The notes beneath the pieces are model-generated. The model saw only the letters and a program-made list of their open reading frames with translations, did no database searches and had not been told where the DNA came from. Shown piece by piece: positions 8,191 through 16,913 of a DNA stretch of 64,000 nt (positions are counted from its first letter, which is position 1; each line of letters starts with the position of its first letter). The DNA lies in NCBI RefSeq assembly GCF_005938625.1, contig NZ_VCNJ01000003.1, positions 372,001 through 436,000 on the forward strand, written 5' to 3'. The stretch is from Pseudomonas fluorescens (lineage in GTDB: Bacteria; Pseudomonadota; Gammaproteobacteria; Pseudomonadales; Pseudomonadaceae). Both the position numbers and the translations under genes were made by a program.

Positions 8191-9759
8191 TCAATCCTCA
8201 AACCGGATCGGACATTTCTCCGGCCCTTCAAGCTTCCTCAACTCCTCCACCACCTGCGGCCGCGCCCGGCGCATGGTCAGGCTGCGATTCTGGCCCAGCA
8301 GGCGCCGTGCCTCCTGATGCAGCATCTCCACCCCCGAATAGTCGATGAAGTTGATCTGCTGCGCCTCGATCACCACCCGCGCGCCGTGCATGCGTTGCAG
8401 GCGTACTTGCAGATAATGGCTGGCGCCGAAAAAGATCGACCCGCCGACGCGCAACACATCGTCCTCGCCGTCGCGCCAATGCTGCACGCGCGGTTGCGAG
8501 GTGCGCTTGAGGTAGAAAAACAGCGAGGCCAGCACACCGGCATAAATGGCCGTCTGCAATTCCAGCAGCAACGTCGCGAGACAAGTCAGCGCCATCACCA
8601 CGAACTCGGCACGGCTGACCCGCAGCAAGGCGCGAATTGCGCGATGATCGACCAGGCCCCAGGCAATCAAGAGAATGCTGCCCGCCATCGCCGGAATCGG
8701 AATGTGCGAAATCAGCCCCGCGCCGAAAATCGCAAACAACGCCACCCATATCGCCGAAAAAATCCCGGCCAGCGGCGAGCAGGCGCCCGCCTCGTAACTC
8801 AAACCGGAACGGGTAAACGATCCGGCCGACAACGACCCGGAAAAGAACGCCCCGACGATATTCGACAAGCCCTGCGCGCGGACTTCCTGATTGGCATCGA
8901 GCAATTGCTGCGAGCGCGCGGAAATCGAACGGGCAATCGACAGACTGGTAACCAACCCGAGCATGCCCACTGCGACGGCGCTCGGCAGCAGGCGCAAGAT
9001 CAAATCCAGATCCAGCGGCAACGCACTGAACGGCGGCAACCGTCCGACAAAAGCGCTGACCAGATGCACATGGCCGAACATCGCCGGCCACAGCCACACC
9101 AGCAGACTGGCCAGAGCGAGGGTTATCAACAGCGTCGGCCAGCGCGGCAACAATTGTTTCAACACGACACCGACGACCACCGTGGCCAAACCCAATGCTA
9201 GCGAAGGCTTATCCACAGCCCTGAGGTGTTGCAGCAGATCCATCAGACTCGCCAGTGCCGTGGCTTTCGCTGCTAACTCCAGCCCCAACAGGTTCGGCAA
9301 CTGCCCGATGGCGATCACCACCGCCGCGCCGAGGGTGAATCCCAGCACCACCGAATGCGAGACGAAGTTCACCAGCGCGCCGAAACGCAGTAAACCGAGC
9401 AGCCACTGGAAAATTCCTGCCAGAAACGTCAGCAACAAGATCAGGGTGATGTAGTCCTGAGACGCCGGAACCGCTAAGGGACTGACACTGGCAAACAGCA
9501 CAATGGAAATCGCCGCCGTCGGGCCGCAGATCAAATGCCACGACGAACCCCACAGGCAGGCGATCAGCACCGGGATGATTGCCGCGTAGAGGCCGTATTC
9601 GGGTGGGAGACCAGCGATCAGTGCGTAGGCAATCGACTGGGGTAACGCGAGAATTGCGCCGCTGAGGCCGACGATCAGATCCCGTCCGACACTGACGCGG
9701 GTTTGCCGCGGTAGCCAGGTGAGGAAGGGGAAGAGAGAGTGGCGGCTGGGGAAGGCCAT
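8191..9759 (-). CDS. SulP (SLC26) family anion transporter with STAS domain
   Basis: A 522-residue inner-membrane permease. It has about 10-14 hydrophobic helices; the N-terminal family signature is seen as ALPQSIAYALIAGLPPEYGLYA (given here only as the match position, about residues 37-58), and a cytosolic STAS domain occupies the last 100 or so residues with the typical INFIDYSGVEML strand. SulP proteins carry sulfate, bicarbonate or dicarboxylates; the substrate is not clear from sequence. Its next neighbour handles choline sulfate, so sulfate transport is tempting but is only inference. The carbonic anhydrase found beside some bicarbonate SulP genes is absent. Confidence 0.85.
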   Translation of the reverse strand: MAFPSRHSLFPFLTWLPRQTRVSVGRDLIVGLSGAILALPQSIAYALIAGLPPEYGLYAAIIPVLIACLWGSSWHLICGPTAAISIVLFASVSPLAVPASQDYITLILLLTFLAGIFQWLLGLLRFGALVNFVSHSVVLGFTLGAAVVIAIGQLPNLLGLELAAKATALASLMDLLQHLRAVDKPSLALGLATVVVGVVLKQLLPRWPTLLITLALASLLVWLWPAMFGHVHLVSAFVGRLPPFSALPLDLDLILRLLPSAVAVGMLGLVTSLSIARSISARSQQLLDANQEVRAQGLSNIVGAFFSGSLSAGSFTRSGLSYEAGACSPLAGIFSAIWVALFAIFGAGLISHIPIPAMAGSILLIAWGLVDHRAIRALLRVSRAEFVVMALTCLATLLLELQTAIYAGVLASLFFYLKRTSQPRVQHWRDGEDDVLRVGGSIFFGASHYLQVRLQRMHGARVVIEAQQINFIDYSGVEMLHQEARRLLGQNRSLTMRRARPQVVEELRKLEGPEKCPIRFED

Positions 9760-9810
9760 GGGTCCTCGCGGTTGGGGTTTTGTTCAAGGTTATCAGGGTG
9801 TCAGGGGAAA

Positions 9811-10082
9811 GGCCCCTCACCCTAGCCCTCTCCCAAAGGGAGAGGGGACTGACCGAGGTGTCTGGACTGAATACATCGACCTGAAAAATCAGGTCGTACT
9901 CGGGTTCTGAAACAGCAAGAGCCCCTCACCCTAGCCCTCTCCCGGGGGGAGTGGGGACTGACCGAGGTGGATGAGGGAGGTACGCTGACCTGAGATATCC
10001 AGTCGAACTCGGGTTCTGAATAGCATAAAGATCGGCTCCCTTTCCCCCTCGCCCCCTTGGGGGAGAGGGCTGGGGTGAGGGG
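9811..10082. repeat. Cluster of CCCTCACCCTAGCCCTCTCCC palindromic repeats, two in tandem
   Basis: The non-coding gap 9760-10123 is filled by repeats. Two direct copies of about 109 bases start at 9811 and 9921. Each has a CCCTCACCCTAGCCCTCTCC palindrome, then GACTGACCGAGGTG, a variable core and CTCGGGTTCTGAA. A third palindrome lies inverted at 10036-10082. The same family recurs at 56049-56270. No gene is seen in this gap. Confidence 0.85.
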
Positions 10083-10123
10083 GCAAAAATCTCAAGCCAA
10101 ACCCAATTCCAGCCACCCTTCAA

Positions 10124-11044
10124 TCAAAGCTTCGCTTTCACCGCCGCCAACGCATCCTTCCCGTCAGCTGTCTTCACCCCATCCAGCCACTTATCCAACA
10201 CCGCCGGATTCGCCTTGATCCACGCCTTCGCCGCCTCGGCATTGCTGACCTTCTTGTTCACCACCTCAGCCATGATGCTGTTCTCCATCTCCTGAGTGAA
10301 CGACAGATTGGTCAGCAATTTGCCCACATTCGGACACGCCTCGGCATAGCCCTTGCGGGTCAACGTAAACACGCTGCCGGTGTCGCCAAAGTACTTCTCG
10401 CCACCTTTCAGGTAATGCATCTTCAACTGCACGTTCATCGGGTGCGGCGTCCAGCCGAGGAAGGTGACGAATTTCTGTTTCTTCACCGCCCGCGACACTT
10501 CAGCCAGCATCGCCTGTTCGCTGGACTCGATCAGCTTCCACTGACCCATGTCGAAGTCGTTCTTCTTGATGATTTCCTGCAATGAGATATTCGCCGGCGC
10601 GCCCGAGCCGATGCCGTAGATCTTGCGCTCGAACTTGTCCGCGTATTTGTTCAGATCGGCAAAGTTATGCACACCCGCATCCCACACGTAATCCGGCACG
10701 GCGAGGGTGAATTCGGTGCCGTCGAGGTTCTTCGCCAGTTGCGTGACGTCACCGGTGGCGACGAACTTGTCGTAGAAGCCCTGCTGCGCCGGCATCCAGT
10801 TGCCGAGGAACACATCCACTTGACCGTCCTTCAAACCGCCAAAGGTGATCGGCACTGCGAGGGTGTCGACCTTGGCCTTGTAGCCCATGCCGTCCAACAG
10901 AAAACCGGTGATGGCGTTGGTCGCGGCGATGTCGCTCCAGCCCGGATCGGCCATTTTCACCGTGTCGCAGCTTTGCTCGGCGAAGGCCGAGGCGCTGCTC
11001 AGCGCGAGCAGGCCAACCGTCACTACTGTGGATAACTTACGCAT
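10124..11044 (-). CDS. choX: Choline ABC transporter substrate-binding protein
   Basis: A 306-residue periplasmic binding protein of the glycine-betaine/choline (OpuAC) class, with a signal peptide cut after SASAFA (about residue 22). The sequence WSDIAATN near the mature N terminus and FLGNWMPAQQ are typical of ChoX, where aromatic residues form the box for the quaternary amine. It should deliver choline to a CbcWV/ChoWV-type permease encoded elsewhere; no permease or ATPase gene is adjacent. The start is ATG 11044; an in-frame extension to 11113 runs into betC and lacks a signal peptide. It lies 16 bases behind betC, so the two genes form one transcript. Confidence 0.88.
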   Translation of the reverse strand: MRKLSTVVTVGLLALSSASAFAEQSCDTVKMADPGWSDIAATNAITGFLLDGMGYKAKVDTLAVPITFGGLKDGQVDVFLGNWMPAQQGFYDKFVATGDVTQLAKNLDGTEFTLAVPDYVWDAGVHNFADLNKYADKFERKIYGIGSGAPANISLQEIIKKNDFDMGQWKLIESSEQAMLAEVSRAVKKQKFVTFLGWTPHPMNVQLKMHYLKGGEKYFGDTGSVFTLTRKGYAEACPNVGKLLTNLSFTQEMENSIMAEVVNKKVSNAEAAKAWIKANPAVLDKWLDGVKTADGKDALAAVKAKL

Positions 11045-11060
11045 GGACTTCCCCTTAACA

Positions 11061-12575
11061 TTATTGGTTTTGGCAGGGTTGTGGATAACGTGCTTTGCGT
11101 TCCAGATCATCAAGGTCGATGTGGTTGCGCATGTACTGCTGACTGGCGTCCACCAGTGGCTGGTGATCCCAGCTCTTCAGCTTGCCGATGGTTAATGCGT
11201 CGGCAACGAAACGGCGGCGGCGCTGGCTGGCGAGGACTTGCCGGTGAATCGCCGGAATGTCCCATTTGGCCCGCGCTTCGGCGAGAAAATCGTCGAACAG
11301 CTGGCGATGCAGCGGCGATTGGCTGAGTTCTTCCAGTTCGCGCGGATCATTACTTATGTCGAAGAGTAGGCAAGGGTCGCTTTCACTGTAGATAAATTTG
11401 TAGGCGCCGCGACGGATCATCATCAACGGGCTGACGGTGCCTTCGGCCATGTATTCGCCGAACACTTCGTCATGACCGCCCTGCCCTTGCAGGTGCGGAA
11501 CCAGCGATCGCCCGTCCAGCGGCAAGCCAGGTTCCAGCGTGCCGCCAGCCAGTTCAACAAAGGTTGGCAACAGGTCGGCAGTCGACACGGCAGCGCTCAC
11601 GCGGGCGGAATCGAATTGGCCTGGGGCACTTATCAACAGGGGCACGCGTGCCGCCATTTCGTACCAGTGCATTTTGTACCAGAGGCCTTTCTCGCCGAGC
11701 ATATCGCCGTGGTCACCGGAGAAGACGATGATCGTCTCACCCATCAGGCCGGCTTCTTCGAGGGTTTGCAGGAGTTTGCCGACGTTGGCGTCGATATAAC
11801 TGCACGCCCCGAAGTATGCCCGGCGCGCATCGCGAATCTTATCCACAGGCAGCGGCTTGTCCCACAGGTCGTAGACCTTGAGCAGGCGCTGCGAGTGCGG
11901 GTCGAGTTCGTGCTGATCCGGGGTTGTCGGAAGCGGGATATCGGCATCGTCGTACAAATCCCAGAACGCCTTGGGAATCGTGTACGGGTCGTGTGGGTGA
12001 GTCATCGAAACGGTCAGGCAGAACGGTTGATCGCCATCCTCGCGTATGTGATCGAACAGGTATTGCTGCGCCTTGAACACCACCTCTTCATCGAAATCCA
12101 GCTGATTGGTGCGTACGCACGGTCCGGCCTGCAGCACCGAGGACATGTTGTGATACCAGGTCGGCCGCACTTCCGGCTCATCCCAGTTCACGGCCCAACC
12201 GTAATCGGCCGGGTAGATGTCGCTGGTCAGGCGTTCTTCGTAGCCGTGCAATTGATCCGGGCCACAGAAGTGCATCTTGCCGGACAATGCGGTGCGGTAG
12301 CCGAGGCGGCGCAGGTAGTGAGCGTAAGTGGGAACATCGGCAGGGAAGTCGGCAGCGTTGTCATAGGCGCCGATCTTGCTCGGCAACTGGCCACTGACCA
12401 GGGCAAACCGCGACGGCGCGCATAACGGGCTGTTGCAATAAGCGGCATCGAACACCACGCCTTGGGCGGCGAGGCGGGAAAGATTCGGCAGTTTGATTGG
12501 CGATGGGCCGTAGAACGGCAACAGTGGCGCGGCCATCTGATCGGCCATGATGAAAAGAATATTCTTGCGCTTCAT
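11061..12575 (-). CDS. betC: Choline-sulfatase
   Basis: A 504-residue type I sulfatase that hydrolyses choline-O-sulfate to choline and sulfate, in the cytosol. The formylglycine motif is in SPLCAPSRFALVSG (the cysteine becomes FGly). The metal ligands are in the N-terminal NILFIMADQMA and later SGDHGDMLGE. The C-terminal choline-sulfatase extension is present and the length equals that of known BetC. ATG 12575 is preferred over an ATG 18 bases upstream because it yields MKRKNILFI. Operon with choX; divergent from the LysR regulator. Confidence 0.93.
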   Translation of the reverse strand: MKRKNILFIMADQMAAPLLPFYGPSPIKLPNLSRLAAQGVVFDAAYCNSPLCAPSRFALVSGQLPSKIGAYDNAADFPADVPTYAHYLRRLGYRTALSGKMHFCGPDQLHGYEERLTSDIYPADYGWAVNWDEPEVRPTWYHNMSSVLQAGPCVRTNQLDFDEEVVFKAQQYLFDHIREDGDQPFCLTVSMTHPHDPYTIPKAFWDLYDDADIPLPTTPDQHELDPHSQRLLKVYDLWDKPLPVDKIRDARRAYFGACSYIDANVGKLLQTLEEAGLMGETIIVFSGDHGDMLGEKGLWYKMHWYEMAARVPLLISAPGQFDSARVSAAVSTADLLPTFVELAGGTLEPGLPLDGRSLVPHLQGQGGHDEVFGEYMAEGTVSPLMMIRRGAYKFIYSESDPCLLFDISNDPRELEELSQSPLHRQLFDDFLAEARAKWDIPAIHRQVLASQRRRRFVADALTIGKLKSWDHQPLVDASQQYMRNHIDLDDLERKARYPQPCQNQ

Positions 12576-12689
12576 GTGATCGCGGCATTCCATAGTGAAT
12601 ATTTATGCGACATTGCTGCGATCGAGCATGGAGTCCATGTTGTGTCGGGTAAAGCCCGCACCGGGCAATGACTAGGATAAGCACAGCTT

Positions 12690-13640
12690 ATGTATGAATC
12701 CTTGGGCGATCTGTCGCTCGACCTGCTGCGAGCCTTTGAAGCGGCAGCCCGGCATCGCAGTTTTACCGCGGCAGCGGTAGAACTGGGCACCACGCAACCA
12801 GCGATCAGTCAGCAGATCAAACGGCTGGAAGACCAGCTTGGCACGCGGCTATTTGATCGCATCTACCGTGGGATCGAGTTGACCGAAGTCGGCGGGATAC
12901 TGTTTGAGCAAGTTACCCTCGGTTTGCAGAATATCGATGCAGGATTGAGCGCGATCAGCGCACAGCAGCAACATGAGGTCCTGCAAGTTGCCACCGATTT
13001 CGCCTTCGCCGCGTATTGGCTGATGCCACGCTTGCACCGTTTTCACGAAGCCAATCCGCAGGTCGACGTCAGCTTGGTGACCAGTGAACGCAACCACAAC
13101 ATGCTGCGCACCGATATTGACGTGGCAATTCTGTTCGGTGATGGACGTTTCAAACAGGGCGAAAGCCATTGGCTGTTCAGCGAAGAAGTGTTCCCGGTGT
13201 GCAGCCCGCAACTGCTCAAGGATCGCGTCCTGCCCCTGCCTGCTCAGGCGTTACTGGAGTTTCCGTTGTTGCACCTGCGCGGGGAAAACAGCAGCAACTG
13301 GTTTGACTGGAGCGGCCTGTTTCGCCAACTCGGCATCACCACGCCGCCTGCGCCGGGGCAATTGCGCTTCGACAATTACACTCTGTTGATTCAAGCGGCA
13401 ATTGGCGGCCAAGGCGTGGCGATTGGTTGGCGGCACCTTGTGGATAACTTGCTGAGTCAGGGTTTGCTGTGCCGACCCATAGCCGAAACGACCCTGTCGC
13501 GCCTCGGTTATTACGTAGTGCTGCCGCAACGCAAACGCCGGGGTGCGTTGATTCAGCAGTTTGTCGATTGGTTGATGGCGGAACAGGCGAGCAGTGCTGA
13601 GTCGCTTAATGGACTCGCACTGCCTTCGATCGCGGTTTGA
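12690..13640 (+). CDS. betR: LysR-family regulator of choline-sulfate use
   Basis: A 316-residue LysR-type regulator: an N-terminal winged helix-turn-helix (LLRAFEAAARHRSFTAAAVEL, residues about 10-30, with TQPAISQQIKRLE following) and a C-terminal periplasmic-binding-protein-like effector domain. It is transcribed away from betC with 114 bases between, the usual arrangement for a LysR gene and its target. It probably responds to choline sulfate or choline, which is inference from context. The symbol follows usage for this locus in Pseudomonas. Confidence 0.8.
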   Translation: MYESLGDLSLDLLRAFEAAARHRSFTAAAVELGTTQPAISQQIKRLEDQLGTRLFDRIYRGIELTEVGGILFEQVTLGLQNIDAGLSAISAQQQHEVLQVATDFAFAAYWLMPRLHRFHEANPQVDVSLVTSERNHNMLRTDIDVAILFGDGRFKQGESHWLFSEEVFPVCSPQLLKDRVLPLPAQALLEFPLLHLRGENSSNWFDWSGLFRQLGITTPPAPGQLRFDNYTLLIQAAIGGQGVAIGWRHLVDNLLSQGLLCRPIAETTLSRLGYYVVLPQRKRRGALIQQFVDWLMAEQASSAESLNGLALPSIAV

Positions 13641-13650
13641 AAGTCAAAAA

Positions 13651-13717
13651 ATCGCAGCCTGCGGCAGCTCCTACATCTGGAACGCGGTCCCCTGTAGGAG
13701 CTGCCGAAGGCTGCGAT
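13651..13717. repeat. REP doublet, ATCGCAGCCTGCGGCAGCTCC family
   Basis: Inverted 25-base arms at 13651-13675 and 13693-13717 with an 17-base centre. The right arm ends three bases before the stop of the converging oxidoreductase gene. Same family at 21332, 40627 (single arm), 47061 and 50954. Confidence 0.92.
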
Positions 13718-13720
13718 CTT

Positions 13721-14386
13721 TTACGAGTCTGAAGCCGCCACAAAATTTACATGTTCACCCACATGCAAATTCAGCCTTAGCTCATCGGCTATGCCCACCG
13801 CCACGCGATTCAAGCGCTCCAGTGGTTCGGCCAGTCCCGGTTCGAGGTTACTGCCGACCTGACTGAAATGCTCGATGGTCAGCCCGGCCACGCCGTGCGG
13901 CGCATTCACCAGCGTCCAGTGCAGCGGGCTGCTTTGCACGGCTTCGCGAATTTCCTCGGCGGCGTGGCGCTGCAGGCGATTATCGACATCCGGCTCATCG
14001 AGCACGGCAAAATCCCCCACCAGAAACAACCGCGACACATTGGCCGCTTGCAGCCCATCGACCAACGCATCAACGGCCAGCACCTGCTCTACCGGCCCGA
14101 GCACGACAGCCCGTTCCACCTGATCGCTACTGAACGGCAACCCCGGCGCATCCAGTAAACAGATGACCGCCGAACTACCGGCCACGCTCTGATTGATCCG
14201 CTCCGAGTCGAACAAATCGCCCGTTTTGGTACGCAACCCCGGGCGCGGCGCGAGTGCGGTCAAATTGTCGAGGATGGCAATGACTTCGTGCTGACGCCGC
14301 AGCAATTCAGCCATCAACGCGCTGCCCAGGCTACTCATGGCACCATAGAGCACCACCTTTACCGCCGGGGTTTCGGCATTTTTCAT
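13721..14386 (-). CDS. NAD(P)-binding Rossmann-fold protein, atypical SDR/NmrA-like
   Basis: A 221-residue protein with an N-terminal Rossmann strand and loop (VVLYGAMSSLGSALMAELL, about residues 11-29) and the pattern of NAD(P)H-binding atypical short-chain reductases. The glycine loop reads GAMSSLGS, close to GxxGxxG. No clear catalytic YxxxK is seen, so it may be a redox sensor or an epimerase-like protein; the substrate is unknown. It is a single gene that converges on betR and diverges from the DOPA-dioxygenase-like gene. Confidence 0.7.
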   Translation of the reverse strand: MKNAETPAVKVVLYGAMSSLGSALMAELLRRQHEVIAILDNLTALAPRPGLRTKTGDLFDSERINQSVAGSSAVICLLDAPGLPFSSDQVERAVVLGPVEQVLAVDALVDGLQAANVSRLFLVGDFAVLDEPDVDNRLQRHAAEEIREAVQSSPLHWTLVNAPHGVAGLTIEHFSQVGSNLEPGLAEPLERLNRVAVGIADELRLNLHVGEHVNFVAASDS

Positions 14387-14469
14387 GGCTGATCCCTTTT
14401 ATTGTCCCTTGTATGGCGTGTGACATACGGGCAACGCCGAGGGTTCGAACCGATTTCCGAGGGTTTGCG

Positions 14470-14796
14470 ATGCAAGCGATCAAGGGCTACCACGCCCACG
14501 TCTATTTCGACGCCAGTACCATTGAGCAGGCACGGGCCTTGTGTGAGCAGGCCGCGCAGTTGTTTCCATTGAAAATGGGCCGCGTCCACGAACGACCGGT
14601 CGGGCCGCATCCGGACTGGAGTTGCCAATTGGCCTTCGGCCCCGAGCTGATTACTGATGTGCTGCCATGGCTGGCGCTGAACCGCAAAGGCCTGGTGGTG
14701 TTTTTGCACCCGGATACTGGCGATGACTTGCTCGATCATACGGAGCACGCGATCTGGATGGGCGCGATCCGAACGCTGGACCTGTCTATTTTTTGA
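14470..14796 (+). CDS. DOPA 4,5-dioxygenase family protein
   Basis: A 108-residue protein of the DOPA-dioxygenase family: YHAHVYFD near the N terminus, HERPVGPHPDW near residue 40 and HPDTGDDLLDH near residue 80. The histidines of these three segments are candidate metal ligands. Plant and fungal relatives cleave the ring of DOPA; the bacterial role is usually unknown. ATG 14470 follows GAGGG. An upstream start at 14413 adds a low-quality leader. Its TGA (14794-14796) directly abuts the stop of the converging GFA gene. Confidence 0.75.
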   Translation: MQAIKGYHAHVYFDASTIEQARALCEQAAQLFPLKMGRVHERPVGPHPDWSCQLAFGPELITDVLPWLALNRKGLVVFLHPDTGDDLLDHTEHAIWMGAIRTLDLSIF

Positions 14797-15198
14797 TCAA
14801 AGCGTTTCTTCTGCTTCGCCTGGCAGATGCTCGTCCAGATGCAGCCAGGGCAATTGGCTGTCGGTCCAGATATGTCGTTCGGCGGGTGCCAGCTCGGGGT
14901 GATCAAGGGTGGCGATGGTCACGTCTACGCTCTCGGGGCTGAATAACGTGATCAGTGCCAATTGCGCGCCGCAGTGTGGGCAGAAGAACCGCGCGCAACT
15001 ATCTGAGGAGTCATAGCGCGACGGCGTCCCCGCCAGCCACTGGAAATTCGCCGCCGGCACGGTGATCCACGTCGTGACAATCCCGCCACTGACCTTGCGG
15101 CAAATCGAACAATGGCAATGAGCGATGTCCTGCAAGGCCCCACTGAACTGATAACGAATGTGTCCGCAATGGCAGCCGCCGCTGTGCAATTGGCTCAT
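14797..15198 (-). CDS. GFA / CENP-V family zinc protein (DUF636)
   Basis: A 133-residue protein of the glutathione-dependent formaldehyde-activating (GFA) family. It carries the two zinc sets: GGCHCGHIRY at the N terminus with HCHCSICRK about 25 residues later, and FFCPHCGAQL. The fold is well supported; the substrate of most members, including this one, is not known. ATG 15198 starts at the normal family N terminus (MSQLHSGGCHC); the upstream extension is not conserved-looking. Confidence 0.82.
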   Translation of the reverse strand: MSQLHSGGCHCGHIRYQFSGALQDIAHCHCSICRKVSGGIVTTWITVPAANFQWLAGTPSRYDSSDSCARFFCPHCGAQLALITLFSPESVDVTIATLDHPELAPAERHIWTDSQLPWLHLDEHLPGEAEETL

Positions 15199-15520
15199 GA
15201 CCAAAGCCCTCCTTTCCGTGTTTATTGACTTTAGTTCGCATCCGACGGCCGGTTGACCGTTCATTCAAAGCTTTCTTCAGCGAAAGGTAGCTGAAAGCTT
15301 CCGCGATTAGGATCGCCTCCACTTCCGGCAACAGACCGGTTGGCCAACGCGTGTGATACCTCGCACGAACGGCCCAATTAACAACAACAATGGTGATTCT
15401 GATGTCCTCTGTAGCCCGCCTCCTCGCTTCAACTCCGCCCGTATGTCTCGTGCTTCCCGTTCTGCGCTGATCGGCCCGATCTGCTCATTTAACTAGCCGC
15501 GCTACGCCTGGAGTATTCCC
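15199..15520. other. Intergenic region upstream of the citrate transporter
   Basis: A 322-base gap without a convincing gene. At 15266-15300 there is an imperfect inverted repeat: AAAGCTTTCTTCAGC, eight bases, GCTGAAAGCTT. The rest (15350-15510) shows no repeat or clear promoter. A CTGGAG ribosome-binding site stands at about 15508-15513, before the ATG at 15521. Regulation by a citrate-sensing system is possible but not shown. Confidence 0.5.
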
Positions 15521-16828
15521 ATGCTGACTTTCCTTGGCTTCGCCATGGTCATCACGTTCATGTTCCTGATCATGACCAAGCGCCTGTCCGCGCTGATTGC
15601 GCTGATCATCATCCCGATCGTCTTCGCCCTGTTCGGTGGCTTTGCACCGAAGATCGGCCCGATGATGCTCGAAGGCATCACCAAGCTCGCGCCGACCGGC
15701 GTGATGCTGATGTTCGCCATTCTCTATTTCGCCCTGATGATCGACTCCGGCCTGTTCGACCCGGCCGTGCGCAAGATCCTCAAACTGGTCAAGGGTGACC
15801 CGCTGAAGGTTTCGGTCGGCACCGCCGTACTGGCGCTCGTCGTTTCCCTCGATGGTGACGGCGCGACCACTTACATGATCTGCGTGGCCGCCATGCTGCC
15901 GCTGTACAGCCGCATCGGCATGAGCCCGCGGATCATGGCCGGTCTGATCATCCTCGCCGGTGGCGTGATGAACATGACCCCGTGGGGTGGCCCGACCGCC
16001 CGTGCGGCGAGTGCGCTGCATGTCGATCCATCGGACATTTTCGTGCCGATGATCCCGGCGATGGCTGCCGGTGTGGTGGCGATCCTGCTGATTGCCTACT
16101 TCTACGGTAAACGTGAGCGTGCGCGTCTCGGTGAACTGCACCTGGCTGGCGACGAGATCGATCACAGCGAAATCAGCGTCTCGCAATTCCCGGATGCCCG
16201 CCGTCCGAAACTGATCTGGTTCAACGGCGCCCTGACCTTCGGCCTGATGTGCACCCTGATCGCCGGCCTGCTGCCGTTGCCTGTGCTGTTCATGGTGGCG
16301 TTCAGTATTGCCATGATCGTCAACTACCCTTGCCTGCAGATGCAGAAGGATCGCGTCGCGGCTCACGCCGGCAGCGTGCTGGCAGTGGTCGGACTGATCT
16401 TTGCCGCCGGTATCTTCACCGGTATCCTGTCGGGCACTGGCATGGTCGATGCGATGTCGAAAAGCCTGTTGGCGGTGATCCCGGATTTCCTCGGCCCTTA
16501 CCTGGCGGTGATCACGGCACTGGTGAGCATGCCGTTCACCTTCTTCATGTCCAACGATGCGTTTTACTATGGCGTGTTGCCGGTGTTGGCCGAAGCCGCC
16601 AGCCACTACGGGATCACCGCAGTGGAAATGGCCCGTGCCTCGATCGTCGGTCAACCCGTCCACTTGCTGAGCCCGTTGGTGCCATCGACCTATCTGTTGG
16701 TGGCCCTGGCCGGCATCGATTTCGGTGACCACCAGCGTTTCACCCTGAAATGGGCGATCCTGGTTTGTATCTGCATCCTGATTGCTGCACTGCTGTTGGG
16801 GACTTTCCCGGTGTTCAGCACTCTATAA
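15521..16828 (+). CDS. CitMHS-family citrate:metal/H+ symporter
   Basis: A 435-residue inner-membrane protein with about 11-12 hydrophobic helices and no signal peptide. It fits the CitMHS family (CitM/CitH of Bacillus, CitN): N terminus MLTFLGFAMVITFMF, the segment SLDGDGATTYM near residue 110 and NMTPWGGPTARAA near residue 155. These proteins import citrate as a divalent-metal complex with protons. Which metal is carried here cannot be read. It is followed by a strong terminator and stands as a single-gene unit. Confidence 0.88.
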   Translation: MLTFLGFAMVITFMFLIMTKRLSALIALIIIPIVFALFGGFAPKIGPMMLEGITKLAPTGVMLMFAILYFALMIDSGLFDPAVRKILKLVKGDPLKVSVGTAVLALVVSLDGDGATTYMICVAAMLPLYSRIGMSPRIMAGLIILAGGVMNMTPWGGPTARAASALHVDPSDIFVPMIPAMAAGVVAILLIAYFYGKRERARLGELHLAGDEIDHSEISVSQFPDARRPKLIWFNGALTFGLMCTLIAGLLPLPVLFMVAFSIAMIVNYPCLQMQKDRVAAHAGSVLAVVGLIFAAGIFTGILSGTGMVDAMSKSLLAVIPDFLGPYLAVITALVSMPFTFFMSNDAFYYGVLPVLAEAASHYGITAVEMARASIVGQPVHLLSPLVPSTYLLVALAGIDFGDHQRFTLKWAILVCICILIAALLLGTFPVFSTL

Positions 16829-16848
16829 GCCCAAGACTCACCGTTTCG

Positions 16849-16884
16849 GGTCCTGGCTTCGCGGTTTGAAGCCCGGACCTTTTT
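16849..16884 (+). terminator. Intrinsic terminator after the citrate transporter
   Basis: Stem GGTCC-T-GGCTTC pairs with GAAGCC-C-GGACC around a GCGGTTT loop and is followed by five T residues (16880-16884). It lies 20 bases after the citrate transporter stop and ahead of the TerC gene. Confidence 0.85.
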
Positions 16885-16913
16885 CGGTTTAACAATCGTT
16901 CAAAGGAATACAC

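Noticed and set aside
9811..10082. Repeat cluster as an insertion sequence with a transposase
   Set aside because: No open frame of transposase size or motif lies in the 364-base gap.
15485..16732. A 415-codon open frame antisense to the citrate transporter gene
   Set aside because: Its composition is dominated by H, Q, D and R, as expected for the complement of a high-GC membrane gene. It has no family motifs and the plus-strand gene is clear.
16829..16913. yybP-ykoY manganese riboswitch before the TerC gene
   Set aside because: The gap is only 85 bases and is mostly taken up by the citrate transporter terminator.
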